Assembly: GCA_016708925.1 (NCBI GenBank)
Contig: JADJET010000011.1
Coordinates: 1 to 64,000, forward strand
Direction: 5' to 3'
DNA length: 64,000 bases
DNA from: Gammaproteobacteria bacterium
GTDB lineage: Bacteria; Pseudomonadota; Gammaproteobacteria; Pseudomonadales; Porticoccaceae
The notes beneath the pieces were generated by a model. It was not told where the DNA came from and searched no databases. It saw only the letters and a list, made by a program, of their open reading frames with translations. Made by a program: the position numbers and the translations under genes. Positions 55,748 through 64,000 of this stretch are shown in pieces. Position 1 is the first letter of the stretch. The number at the start of each line of letters is the position of its first letter.

Positions 55748-57201
55748 TCACCCTTCACAGGCGAAGGATGACCACGTCCAGGACTCAACATGCGCCGCGG
55801 CGACGAATTTCGCCGGTGTGAAGTAGTCGTCCGCAGCTGCGGAAGCTGAAGTCAGGTGCCGTTATCCTCGTTATCGAGGCCAGGGATGACCATGCGCCCC
55901 GCCTGCATGTCGTACTGGTTCTCGATCGTTGAGTCCATAACCCTGATCGTAGTACATGATGGGGTGGACTGTGCAACCGCCAGAGCTGGTTGCGGCGGTC
56001 ATACATGTCGCCCAGCATGAACCACCAGCTGTCCTCGTCGAGGTACATCATCCGCACGCCGTAGTCGTGGGTGGTGCCTTCCTTGAGCGTACCTTTGAGC
56101 TTCCAAACCCGGTGCAGCTCGTAACGAACCAGATCCTGATTCAGGCGACCCTGCTTGGTGATGATGTCGGACACCTTGAGCTCATCGGCGTGCAGCTTAT
56201 AAGCGTTGTAGGGCACATAAACTTCGACCTTGCCTTCCAGAAGTCCCGTGAAACGGTCGTTCGGGACCGTTGTACGCGAACTTCTGGTCGGTCGTGGCCA
56301 GGCCGTCGCTGGACGTCAGCGGGTTGTTCCGGAGACGATCTGCGGTGCCCGCTTGGCCCGGCGCTGGCCGGGGCTGCAAACTCCGAGCCTGCCGGAACTG
56401 ACTCACGAAGCAAGCTGACCGGATCGCACCAACACCACCTGACCGGCCTGCTTGGCCGGCGCGGTGGTGGTCTGATAGTACTTCAGGCCGCCGCCGGGTG
56501 AAGCCGGATCGTAATTGGGATTGTCCCAGCTGTTGGCAGGATCGCTGTAGGGCCAGTTCTGCTGGACCGACAATTTGTTCACTTCGTAAGAGCCGCTGCT
56601 GGTCACCGGCGCAATGTTGTCCCAGCTGCTTTTCCAGGGAATCACCGGACGCGCCATAAGGTTGACAAGCGCCTGCGGCCCGTTCTTGGGAATCGGGAAG
56701 GCCCAGGCATTACGCGCGTTCTCAAAGCCTACCAACCCAGGAACTTGGTCGATATGACAACCTATGCGGCCACCGTTCTTCAGGGCCGCCTTGTGAGAGA
56801 TGCGGAACACCGCCGATCGCCGGGTCGGGTAGATTTCATGAAGTAGTCCGGGTAGGTCTCGAACATCTTCTGCTGGCCCGGCGTCAGCTTGTCCGCATAC
56901 TGCTTGTAGTTCGCAGCAGTAATGGTGAACACGGGTTTGTCGGCCGCGAAGGGATCCGGATGGAAAGTGCCGGGTTTGAAGCCCGCCGGCACCGGAATGG
57001 GCTCGTTCTTCCACCCGGAATGGTGCCTCGGCGTTGCCGGCGCGGATCGCGCCGGCCGGCGTCAATTCGGTGCCTTCCAGACCCAGCTTGGCAATTTCCG
57101 CCGCCGTGGGCTTTTCATTAACGTCTTAGCCGGGGCGGGGATGGCCGCCAGAGCGAACAGGGTTGCGCCGTGATGATTACTACTTGCTTGTAAATCGACA
57201 T
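55748..57201 (-). CDS. DUF1329 family lipoprotein-carrier-like periplasmic protein, frameshifted
   Basis: From the ATG at 57201 (MSIYKQ), a signal-like hydrophobic stretch ATLFALAAIPAPA is in another frame. ELTPAGAIRAGN, then MPAGFKPGTFHPDPFAADKP, VFTITAANYKQYADKLTPGQ, YPTRRSA, NWPYSDPANSWDNPNYDPAS, PGGGLKYYQTTTAPAKQAGQ, and MPYNAYKLHADELKVSDIIT follow, ending near 55748 (YFTPAKFVAAAHVESWTW). These are the conserved DUF1329 blocks, about 450 residues. DUF1329 has a LolA/B-like fold suited to carrying a lipid across the periplasm. At least four indels. Confidence 0.85.
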
Positions 57202-57212
57202 CAGCAAAATCC

Positions 57213-59123
57213 TCAGAAGCTGTATTTGAAGGTGGCAGCGATATTGTCGCGGTCATCCCAAACGCCTGCGGTGCCCAGCCAGGTCGTGTACGCCAGATCG
57301 AGGGACGTGGAGCTCAGATATTCGAACGTCACGCCAACAACCCCCGTGCGCTGGTTCTCAACCAGCGCTCCGCTGTTGAACGGCGTGTAACCTTCCACTC
57401 CGTGGGCGAACACAAAGCGCGGTTTGACATTCAGATTCCAGAACAGGTTGTTGTACTCGAACGATGCCACCGCCGTGTAACCCCAGGCGAACGGCGTGAT
57501 CGGCCGATCGAGCTGATCGACACCCTTGAAACGGCCCGGGTCCACCAGAGTGCCCACCTGCGCCAGAGCGTTACCCCGAACACCAGCGGCAATCGCCGCA
57601 TTCGCGTTGGCCAGGGTGATGCGGCGGTTCTCACCGTTGATGCGGTCGGTAGGATCCAAGTGATCCAGGTCGTCGATCCAGGAGAGCGCCCAGTCAAACA
57701 CATAGTTCTGCTTGTCGGCGCCGAAGGGACCACCACCCGTTGAGCTCACGAGATTACCCAGCCACATCCAGGTATTCGAACTACCAACTCCGCAACCCGG
57801 CTGCTGGGGACTGCTTGCCTGCGCTATAGCCTGCGCTCCCGGCAGCGCTGCCGCGACGGCAGCCGCACCACCAGTGGCATTTGCGCGTCCCAGCACACCC
57901 AAACCGCCCGCAATACCTGTCAAACCGAAATTATTCATGCATTGGCGGGTATCGTAGAAATTCTCCCGCAGGTTCAACTCAGTACCATAGGACAGTCCGG
58001 TGGTTCCCAGCTCGCCAGAGAGTGAAATCGCATAGGTATTTTGATCTTCCGGGAACACCGACCCATAACTCACCGGGCCCAACTGGAGGTTGGACACTGG
58101 GCTCAACGGCCCCACCCCGGTGGGATCGAAATCTGCCTGCAGGTGCGGGATGAACGCGTGGCTGCGCACCCAGTACAAACCCAGTTCCGCCGAGTTCATG
58201 CTTTCGATGACAAACCGCGTAGCCAGGCCCCACTGACCGCCGCGATCCGCGAAATCGTGACCACGATATTCGACGCCCGGGAGGCTCAGATCCGGGTTGA
58301 AGCCTGGACCGATGTAATCGAAGGGGCTGAACAGCGTGCCCGGCGATATGAAGATACTGGGGCGCCAGTTCCATACGTAGTAGGCTTCCACCATCCAGTT
58401 GTCGGTGAGGTCAAAGGACCCCCACAACGTTTCCTGGGGCAGCAACCGCTCCTTGACTTCGGAACCGGGCGTCACGCGCCCATTGACATCCTCGGGGCTC
58501 TGCATGGTGGCGATACCGCCACCCATGATGTTGCTCTCGCCCCAGCTGATCACCTGCTTGCCGATCCGGGCCGCCAGCTGGCGATCCGCCACTGTCCAGC
58601 TGCCGTAAGCAAAAGCGTCGAGCAGCGTCGCCTTGTTGGCGGCATCCTGGGCACCTTCGGGCACACCGTCCATGCCGCCGGCGGTGGTGCGGCCAAAGCA
58701 GTTGTCGCAATCCTTGGCGTTGAGCGTGTAGTCGTACAGGTACTTGAAGCGGGCAAAGAATCCGTAATCGCCCTTGGCGATGCTGAGCTCACCCAAGTAA
58801 GTCAGCGGGGTACTGTAGATATCTCCGGCATCATTGAAAACACTCCAGTTGCCGCTGGCGACAAAGGATGGGTGCTTGGCGCTTTCCACACGCATCGCGG
58901 ACGACACCGACACGGTGCTGTCCAGATAGGCCTTGATCTCCGGATCCTGGAAATCGATCTTGAACGCCGCCGCCGGACCGGCCAGCAGCGCCAGGGCGCT
59001 GGCGCCCAGGAATTGTCGGCGTCGCGTTGCGGTTTTTTTGATGCCCGGCGCTGCATCATCAGGTCGGTTACCTGGCATACGGGCAAAACGAGGCCTTGCC
59101 GAATTATTGGCTGAATGGTTCAA
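57213..59123 (-). CDS. DUF1302 family outer-membrane protein
   Basis: An intact 636-residue protein. TRRRQFLGASALALLAGPAA is the signal peptide, with a twin-arginine-like RR-x-F-L pattern. DFQDPEIKAYLDSTVSVSSA opens the mature part, ARIGKQVISWGESNIMGGGI is the family signature, and the end is a beta-strand closing in Phe (NIAATFKYSF), as outer-membrane barrels do. It starts at TTG 59123 with an AAGGGGGT ribosome site, or at ATG 59078. First gene of the cluster with DUF1329, YCF48 and RND; probably the outer-membrane pore of that system. Confidence 0.9.
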   Translation of the reverse strand: MNHSANNSARPRFARMPGNRPDDAAPGIKKTATRRRQFLGASALALLAGPAAAFKIDFQDPEIKAYLDSTVSVSSAMRVESAKHPSFVASGNWSVFNDAGDIYSTPLTYLGELSIAKGDYGFFARFKYLYDYTLNAKDCDNCFGRTTAGGMDGVPEGAQDAANKATLLDAFAYGSWTVADRQLAARIGKQVISWGESNIMGGGIATMQSPEDVNGRVTPGSEVKERLLPQETLWGSFDLTDNWMVEAYYVWNWRPSIFISPGTLFSPFDYIGPGFNPDLSLPGVEYRGHDFADRGGQWGLATRFVIESMNSAELGLYWVRSHAFIPHLQADFDPTGVGPLSPVSNLQLGPVSYGSVFPEDQNTYAISLSGELGTTGLSYGTELNLRENFYDTRQCMNNFGLTGIAGGLGVLGRANATGGAAAVAAALPGAQAIAQASSPQQPGCGVGSSNTWMWLGNLVSSTGGGPFGADKQNYVFDWALSWIDDLDHLDPTDRINGENRRITLANANAAIAAGVRGNALAQVGTLVDPGRFKGVDQLDRPITPFAWGYTAVASFEYNNLFWNLNVKPRFVFAHGVEGYTPFNSGALVENQRTGVVGVTFEYLSSTSLDLAYTTWLGTAGVWDDRDNIAATFKYSF

Positions 59124-59441
59124 AACTACCCCCTTGAATTACTTCTGTTTTTACTTCTGGTTGCATCTAGCGCAGTGAATCACTCCCGCCACCATGACGA
59201 GGCAGGTGCGTAGTGCCCGCGCAAGCTAAAACCTCGCGCCCACGCTGTCAAGGGATTGACGCAAAACGTTCAGCCTGATCGGGCCCGCCAATACTTTCCA
59301 GGCATTGTGGTGTCGGGCCATTGCGGATTTGCCAGCGACCACTGCCACGCGTCATCGAAGCCACCAGCACTTCGCGCGCCAACTGTCTCCCAGAGCACGT
59401 TTTCGGTAGCATGGCGACTGCCCGCTGGCGCGCCCGACACC
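59124..59441. other. Divergent promoter region
   Basis: 318 bp between the DUF1302 gene (minus) and pyrC (plus). AT-rich patches near 59140-59170 probably hold the transport cluster's promoter. No other feature is seen. Confidence 0.4.
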
Positions 59442-60499
59442 ATGAATTCCGTTACCTTGAATCTGCCCGACGATTGGCATGTGCATTTGCGCGACGGCGC
59501 GGTGCTGGCCGACACGGTGCCAGCCGCCACGCGCCAGTTCGGCCGTGGCGTGGTGATGCCGAACCTCCGCCCGCCGGTGACCACGGTTGCGCAGGCCGAG
59601 CGTTACCGCGCGAGGATCCTGGCAGCGCGCTCGCCGGGGAGCACCTGGGAACCCCTGATGACGCTCTATCTCACGGACAACACCCCGGCGACGGAGCTAC
59701 GCGCCGCCAAACACAGCGGGATCATCCACGCCGTGAAATACTATCCCGCCGGCGCCACCACCAATTCGGACTCCGGGGTCACGAATCTGGAGGGGATTTT
59801 TCCGCTGCTGGAAGAAATGCAGGCACTGGATCTGCCGCTGCTGCTGCACGGCGAGGTCACGGACCCGGAAGTGGACATCTTCGACCGCGAAGCCGTCTTT
59901 ATCGAGCGCCACCTGAAATCCCTGGCAAGGCATTTCCCGGCACTGCGCCTGGTGCTCGAACACATCACGACGCGGGACGCCGCCGAGTTCATCGCCGCCG
60001 CACCGCCCAATGTCGCGGCCACGCTTACGCCGCAGCATCTGCTGTTCAACCGCAATGATCTGTTGGCGGGCGGGATACGGCCCCATTTTTATTGTCTGCC
60101 GATCCTGAAACGGGACCACCACCGTCAAGCCCTGGTCGCGGTCGCCACCAGCGGCAGCAGCCATTTCTTTCTCGGCACCGACTCCGCCCCGCACCCGCGC
60201 CCGCTGAAAGAAGCGGCGTGCGGCTGCGCCCGGCTGCCAGTCATCATGCCGCCCTGGAGCTGTATGCCATGGCCTTTGACCGGGCGGGCGCAATCGATCG
60301 TCTGGAAGGCTTTGCCAGTCACTTCGGTGCCGACTTCTACCGGCTTCCGCGCCACACCGCCACCGTCACCTTGCAGCGGACCGCTTGGCAGGTGCCCAAC
60401 ACGGTCGGATTGGGCCAGGATTTTCTGGTACCACTGGCGGCCGGCGACACCCTGTCCTGGCGCATGCTCCCGCGCTCAACCACCGAGGAATACGCTTGA
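59442..60499 (+). CDS. pyrC: Dihydroorotase (one frameshift)
   Basis: MNSVTLNLPDDWHVHLRDGA has the metal-binding H-x-H. The bridging carbamylated Lys is in HAVKYYPAGATTNSDSGV, further His residues in LLLHGEVTDPEVDIFDREA and LEHITTRDAAEF, and the catalytic Asp in FFLGTDSAPH. A base is lost near 60220; the other frame gives ALELYAMAFDRAGAIDRLEG, FASHFGADFYRLP and the end at 60499. About 352 residues, standard for the PyrC type. Third step of pyrimidine synthesis. Confidence 0.95.
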
Positions 60500-61161
60500 C
60501 TGTCCTGTCCGACTGCGGCCTGGCGGAACGTTTTCGCAGCTATTTACCCGTTGCCATCGACGTGGAAACCGGCGGCTTCGACTGCCACCGCCACGCACTG
60601 CTGGAAATCGCCGCAGTCGTCATGACCATGGACGAGAACGGTCTGCTGCGCCCCTACGAAACCGTCGCCACCGGCGTGATTCCCCATCCAGGCCTCGCTA
60701 TCGAACAGTCCGCGCTCGACTTCACCGGCATCGATCCGGACGACCCTGACCGCATCGCAGTGTCGGAGTCGGATGCGCTGGCGAGTGTCTTCAGAGTGGT
60801 GCGCAAGGCGGTGCAGGATCACCACTGCACGCGGGCAATCATGGTGGCGCACAACGCACATTTTGATCTGGGCTTCGTCAACCGCGCGGCGGAACGCTGC
60901 GATATCAAGCGCAATCCGTTTCACCCGTTTTCGTGCTTCGACACCGCCACGCTCGGCGGTCTGGCTTTCGGTCAGACTGTGCTGGCGCGCGCCTGCGCCG
61001 CCGCCGCCATCCCCTACGATACCCGCGCGGCCCACAACGCGCGTTACGACGCCGAATGCACCGCTGCGCTGTTCTGCGCCATCGTCAATCAGTGGCAAAC
61101 GCTGGGGATGGCCGCCGGGATCAGCGACCGGGAAAATCCCTCCGCCCGCTGGCGAGACTGA
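60496..61161 (+). CDS. rnt: Ribonuclease T
   Basis: A 221-residue DEDDh exonuclease. The TTG start at 60496 overlaps the pyrC stop. VAIDVETGGFDCHRHALLEI holds the first D and E, MVAHNAHFDLGFVNRAAERC the next Asp, and AAHNARYDAECTAALFCAIV the catalytic His and final Asp. It trims 3' ends of tRNA and other stable RNA. pyrC-rnt order is usual in gammaproteobacteria such as Pseudomonas. Confidence 0.95.
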   Translation: MTVLSDCGLAERFRSYLPVAIDVETGGFDCHRHALLEIAAVVMTMDENGLLRPYETVATGVIPHPGLAIEQSALDFTGIDPDDPDRIAVSESDALASVFRVVRKAVQDHHCTRAIMVAHNAHFDLGFVNRAAERCDIKRNPFHPFSCFDTATLGGLAFGQTVLARACAAAAIPYDTRAAHNARYDAECTAALFCAIVNQWQTLGMAAGISDRENPSARWRD

Positions 61162-61175
61162 GCGGCAAGCTGCAC

Positions 61176-61206
61176 AAAAAACGCGGGCATCGCTGCCCGC
61201 GTTTCT
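61176..61206. terminator. Rho-independent terminator after rnt
   Basis: AACGCGGGCA and TGCCCGCGTT pair perfectly round a TCGC loop, with six A before and a short T-run after. It can serve rnt (+) and grxD (-), which converge here. Confidence 0.85.
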
Positions 61207-61230
61207 GCGCTCTGGAAAGCGGGGCTGAAT

Positions 61231-61551
61231 TCAGGCCGCCGCCGTAGCCTCCTGCACCAGACGTTTCAACTCGCCGCTTTCATAGAGCTCGGTGATGATG
61301 TCGCAACCCCCAACCAGTTCGCCCTTGACCCACAACTGCGGAAACGTCGGCCAATCGGCGTACTTGGGCAGATTGGCGCGAATATCGGGATTGGTCAGAA
61401 TATCGACATAGGCAAAACGCTCGCCGCAGGCCATCAACGCCTGTACCGAACGCGCGGAAAATCCGCACTGCGGCTGATTCGGCGATCCTTTCATGTAGAG
61501 GATCACCGGATTGCTTTCGATCTGTTCGCGGATGGACTCGAAAATATCCAT
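61231..61551 (-). CDS. grxD: Monothiol glutaredoxin
   Basis: A 106-residue protein from the ATG at 61551: MDIFESIREQIESNPVILYM, KGSPNQPQCGFSARSVQALM with the C-G-F-S active site, then DWPTFPQLWVKGELVGGCDI. It coordinates a 2Fe-2S cluster with glutathione and passes it to targets. Intact, of normal length; grxD near rnt is common in this class. Confidence 0.96.
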   Translation of the reverse strand: MDIFESIREQIESNPVILYMKGSPNQPQCGFSARSVQALMACGERFAYVDILTNPDIRANLPKYADWPTFPQLWVKGELVGGCDIITELYESGELKRLVQEATAAA

Positions 61552-61639
61552 GATCGGAATTGCCTCTCGGAACTGGGATGGACCGCGACAGTGTACTGCA
61601 CTGCAAATCCCGCTGAAACCGGACACCCCCTGGCCTGCC

Positions 61640-61982
61640 TCTTCCCGGTGCAGGCCACGTCCGCCCACGCCTCTCCAACACCGCTCACCCGACGTCTTCG
61701 CGTGGGGAATCGGACCCGTCGTAGTGGCGGAACCCCCACTGGAAGCCGCGCCCGAGTACGTCGCCGAGCCCGGACTGAAGCCGCAGCAGCGTATCGAGCG
61801 GGCCATCAAGCAGCTCCCCTACAGCGAGTATTACCCGCCGCCTCCCGGGACATCACACTCGGCGCTGGCGACTCCTTTTCCGTACTGGCGCAAAAGTACC
61901 TTGGCAGCTACACCACAAGTTCGCCCAGGCCAACCTGAGTCAGGCCCGCGAGCTCAGGGCGAAACTGGAAAAATTGCATTAA
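61640..61982 (+). pseudogene. Possible LysM-like protein remnant, function unknown
   Basis: Plus-strand pieces read LKPQQRIERAIKQLPYSEYY, then in another frame DITLGAGDSFSVLAQKYLGS, then in a third FAQANLSQARELRAKLEKLH before a stop. The middle piece resembles a LysM (G-D-S-F-x-x-L-A-x-K-Y-L-G). The gene has no clear start, and at least two frame changes. Low certainty. Confidence 0.35.
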
Positions 61983-62127
61983 CAGCTTGTTGAAAAACTG
62001 CTGTGGCAGCCATCTGCTTCGTTGCGCGGTGCTCGCTCCCTCGCCTATCGACTTGATATGTCTCGGTCGCTGCGCGCCGTGCGCATCACAGCTGGCCACC
62101 TCACGACGCTTTTCAACAAGCTGCTAA
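61979..62127. repeat. 149-bp MITE-like element with terminal inverted repeats
   Basis: The left end TTAACAGCTTGTTGAAAAAC and the right end, reverse-complemented, TTAGCAGCTTGTTGAAAAGC differ at two of 20 positions. There is no coding capacity between them. Terminal TTA/TAA may reflect the target. Partial copies are scattered in the window. Confidence 0.75.
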
Positions 62128-62445
62128 CGACCGACGGCAGCCAAACAAGTAGGTTTCTGATTCCGTGTGCCGCAGTTCCTGACCCCGCGATGGATCGAAC
62201 CATTGGCAGAAATCGCCACGCACCGCATCGATGCGACACTCCTTCCCCAATTCCCGCCAACCAACAAGGGGCCGGGAGTCCACACTCGGAATCAGGGCGA
62301 ACTGTAGCCCTCCTGATCGACATCAAGCCGGTGAGTGAATTTCCGGTTGCAGGGGGTGCTAGACTTCGACACAACACCTTTACCGCGCCGCCGCCCCACC
62401 GGGCCCGGTCGACCATAAAAAATCCAACCTGCGAGGACCACCGCC
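62128..62445. other. Promoter region of the amidohydrolase gene
   Basis: 318 bp with no gene. Imperfect short repeats and TA-rich patches near 62135-62165 and 62360-62385. A ribosome site (CGAGGACCACC) precedes the ATG at 62446. Confidence 0.4.
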
Positions 62446-63576
62446 GTGAAACCCATGATCTCCGCCGATTCCCACATCGTCGAGCCGCCCAACTGCTATG
62501 TCGATTTCATCGAGCCCAAATACCGCGCCACCGCGCCCCACATCGAGAAGAACAAGCACGGCGTCGATACCTTCGTCATCGAGGGCGTAAAGCATGGATT
62601 GCCCCTGGGCCTGCTCGCCGGCGCCGGCATTCCTCCGGCGCAATTGCGCGCCCAGCGCAGCGCCAACTTTGCCGACCTGGCCCGTGGCAGTTGGGACCCC
62701 AAGAGCCGCATCGCGATCCAGGACGAAGAAAACGTCTGCGGCGAAATCATTTACGCATCCGTCGGCATGGTGATGTGCAGCCACCCCGATTTCGCCTACA
62801 AATCCGCCTGCTTTCAGGCCTACAACCGCTGGCTCCAGACTTTCTGTGCCGGCGCGCCCAGGCGCCTGTTCGGGCTGGCGCAAACGGCAGTGGCCTCGGT
62901 CGACGAGGCGATTGCCGACTTCCGGCGCGCCAAGGAGATGGGCATGGTCGGCATGATGATGACCGGCAACCCCCAGCACGAGGACTACGATCACCCCGAT
63001 TACGACGCGCTCTGGCAGTGCGCCGTCGATCTCGATCTGCCGATCTGCTTTCACATCCTCACTTCCAGCGATCACGGCGTCGAAACCGCCTTCAAGGCCG
63101 AGCGCGGCCATGCCGCCAATGGCTTCATGAACATCATTCGCGGCGTACAGAACGTGATGGGCGTGTTTCTCTTCGGCGGCGTGTTCGAGCGCCACCCCAA
63201 GCTGAAAATGGTGGTGGCCGAGGGTGACGCCGGCTGGGTACCGCACTATATGTACCGCGCCGATCACGCCGCCGAGCGGCTGGGTACCGGACTTGAGCGT
63301 TTCATCAGCAAAAAACCCAGCACTTACGTCGCCAACAATATCTGGTTCACCTTCCAGGACGACGCCACCGCCTATCAGACCGAAGTGCTGGTGGGCGACA
63401 AGGCGCTGGCGGACAGCGGCCACCTGATCTGGGCCAGCGACTATCCGCACACGGATTCGACCTACCCGCGCTCCCTCGACGTGTTGAACCGCCAGATGGC
63501 CCGCCTCACCGAGACGCAGCGCAATGCGATCGTGCACGACAACGTGAAGCAACTGTTCAACCTGCCGGTTGACTGA
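62446..63576 (+). CDS. Amidohydrolase 2 family protein (ACMSD-like metal-dependent hydrolase)
   Basis: An intact 376-residue TIM-barrel. MKPMISADSHIVEPPNCYVD carries the first metal motif (D-S-H instead of H-x-H), DLDLPICFHILTSSDHGVET has the metal-binding His, and LIWASDYPHTDSTYPRSLDV has the catalytic Asp. These proteins decarboxylate or hydrolyse ring-cleavage or side-chain products and are abundant in steroid- or aromatic-degrading bacteria. The substrate is unknown. Confidence 0.9.
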   Translation: MKPMISADSHIVEPPNCYVDFIEPKYRATAPHIEKNKHGVDTFVIEGVKHGLPLGLLAGAGIPPAQLRAQRSANFADLARGSWDPKSRIAIQDEENVCGEIIYASVGMVMCSHPDFAYKSACFQAYNRWLQTFCAGAPRRLFGLAQTAVASVDEAIADFRRAKEMGMVGMMMTGNPQHEDYDHPDYDALWQCAVDLDLPICFHILTSSDHGVETAFKAERGHAANGFMNIIRGVQNVMGVFLFGGVFERHPKLKMVVAEGDAGWVPHYMYRADHAAERLGTGLERFISKKPSTYVANNIWFTFQDDATAYQTEVLVGDKALADSGHLIWASDYPHTDSTYPRSLDVLNRQMARLTETQRNAIVHDNVKQLFNLPVD

Positions 63577-63605
63577 AGTCAGGGCTGGGCCGCCGGTGCT
63601 ACCGC

Positions 63606-64000
63606 CTATTTTGCGGCGGTGGCACCCGGCACCGGCTGGTACTGCGCCAAAAACAGCGCCACCGCGCGTTTGACCGTGAGTGCGCGCTGCGCGGCAGAGG
63701 GGATTTCGACGCCCAGCAACGCCTTGAGGTGAAGGTCGGAACGCACCAGGCTGAGAAATTCCCGCGCCATTACTTCAGCTTCCGGTGTGGCGAGCGAGTC
63801 CCAACCGCGCAGGGCACCCAGATAGTCGGCCAGTTGCATGACTACCTGGCCGGGGCCCCGCGCATAAAAAACCCGCGCCAGATCGGGGAAGTTGACGCCC
63901 TCCGCCATCACCATGCGGTAGAGCGCCAGACTCTGGGGTTGTACGAGTACATCGAGATAGGTCTGTCCGAAGCGGGTGAGCGTTGCGGCCAGTTCCTGTG
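63606..64000 (-). CDS. TetR/AcrR-family regulator, C-terminal part (start outside window)
   Basis: FGQTYLDVLVQPQSLALYRM, VMAEGVNFPDLARVFYARGP and LSLVRSDLHLKALLGVE form the ligand-binding helices of TetR_C (AefR-like) regulators. The DNA-binding domain lies beyond the right edge. It converges with the amidohydrolase gene, 29 bp away. Confidence 0.85.
   Translation of the reverse strand, partial: QELAATLTRFGQTYLDVLVQPQSLALYRMVMAEGVNFPDLARVFYARGPGQVVMQLADYLGALRGWDSLATPEAEVMAREFLSLVRSDLHLKALLGVEIPSAAQRALTVKRAVALFLAQYQPVPGATAAK

Overview
The window looks like the chromosome of a high-GC gammaproteobacterium, probably an environmental or metagenome-assembled one. The pointers are the pyrC-rnt-grxD neighbourhood, the DUF1302/DUF1329/YCF48/RND transport cluster, acyl-CoA and CaiB/BaiF lipid genes and an ABC-F Uup protein. 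Indels are extremely frequent: about half of the recognisable genes need one or more frame changes to read through, and three stretches near 11.3, 12.4-12.9 and 13.2 kb are G/C homopolymer junk. Many 'pseudogenes' here are therefore probably sequencing or assembly errors. I flag each one and keep real truncations (large missing parts) apart from simple indels.

Region 1 (1-24 kb) is an accessory surface-polysaccharide island packed with toxin-antitoxin (TA) loci. The sugar genes, mostly on the minus strand, are an FkbM methyltransferase, a SAM methyltransferase, a GT2 glycosyltransferase, a Wzx-like flippase, two cephalosporin-hydroxylase-like fragments, a WbqC protein, a GNAT fragment, a C-methyltransferase, a PhyH dioxygenase, a DegT aminotransferase, and a CDP-sugar operon (rfbF, rfbG, an RmlC-like epimerase and a C-methyltransferase). 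Between them lie DUF433/DUF5615, RHH/VapC, ParDE, AbrB/VapC, CopG/ParE, HicBA and three MNT/HEPN pairs plus a lone HEPN gene. One pair is cut by an IS5-family (IS427-like) element.

Region 2 (24-28 kb) is an arsenate module: ArsR, a palindromic operator, an ArsJ-associated GAPDH and the ArsJ exporter. It is bordered by dense repeats. Region 3 (28-39.4 kb) is an acyl-CoA carboxylase/acyl-CoA dehydrogenase operon. A three-gene cassette lies between the carboxyltransferase and biotin carboxylase subunits: a TerB-domain membrane protein, a BrxD-like ATPase and an Lhr/BrxHI-like helicase, which is the composition of the Shango anti-phage system. The cassette is followed by an internally deleted second carboxyltransferase copy, so a 116-117 bp direct repeat flanks the insertion. 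This is the most interesting locus in the window.

Region 4 (39.4-51.7 kb) holds a decayed MNT/HepT pair, a cold-shock/DUF1294 membrane protein, a glutathione transferase, CorA, a sulfur module (ArsR-rhodanese, DsrE, an internally deleted persulfide dioxygenase and an MFS protein), a small TA pair, an MFS permease with an ABM monooxygenase, Uup and a CaiB/BaiF CoA-transferase. Region 5 (51.7-59.1 kb, minus strand) is the four-gene DUF1302-DUF1329-YCF48-RND cluster, probably an envelope-spanning hydrophobe exporter. Region 6 (59.4-64 kb) is housekeeping (pyrC, rnt, grxD), a MITE-like repeat, an amidohydrolase and the end of a TetR regulator.
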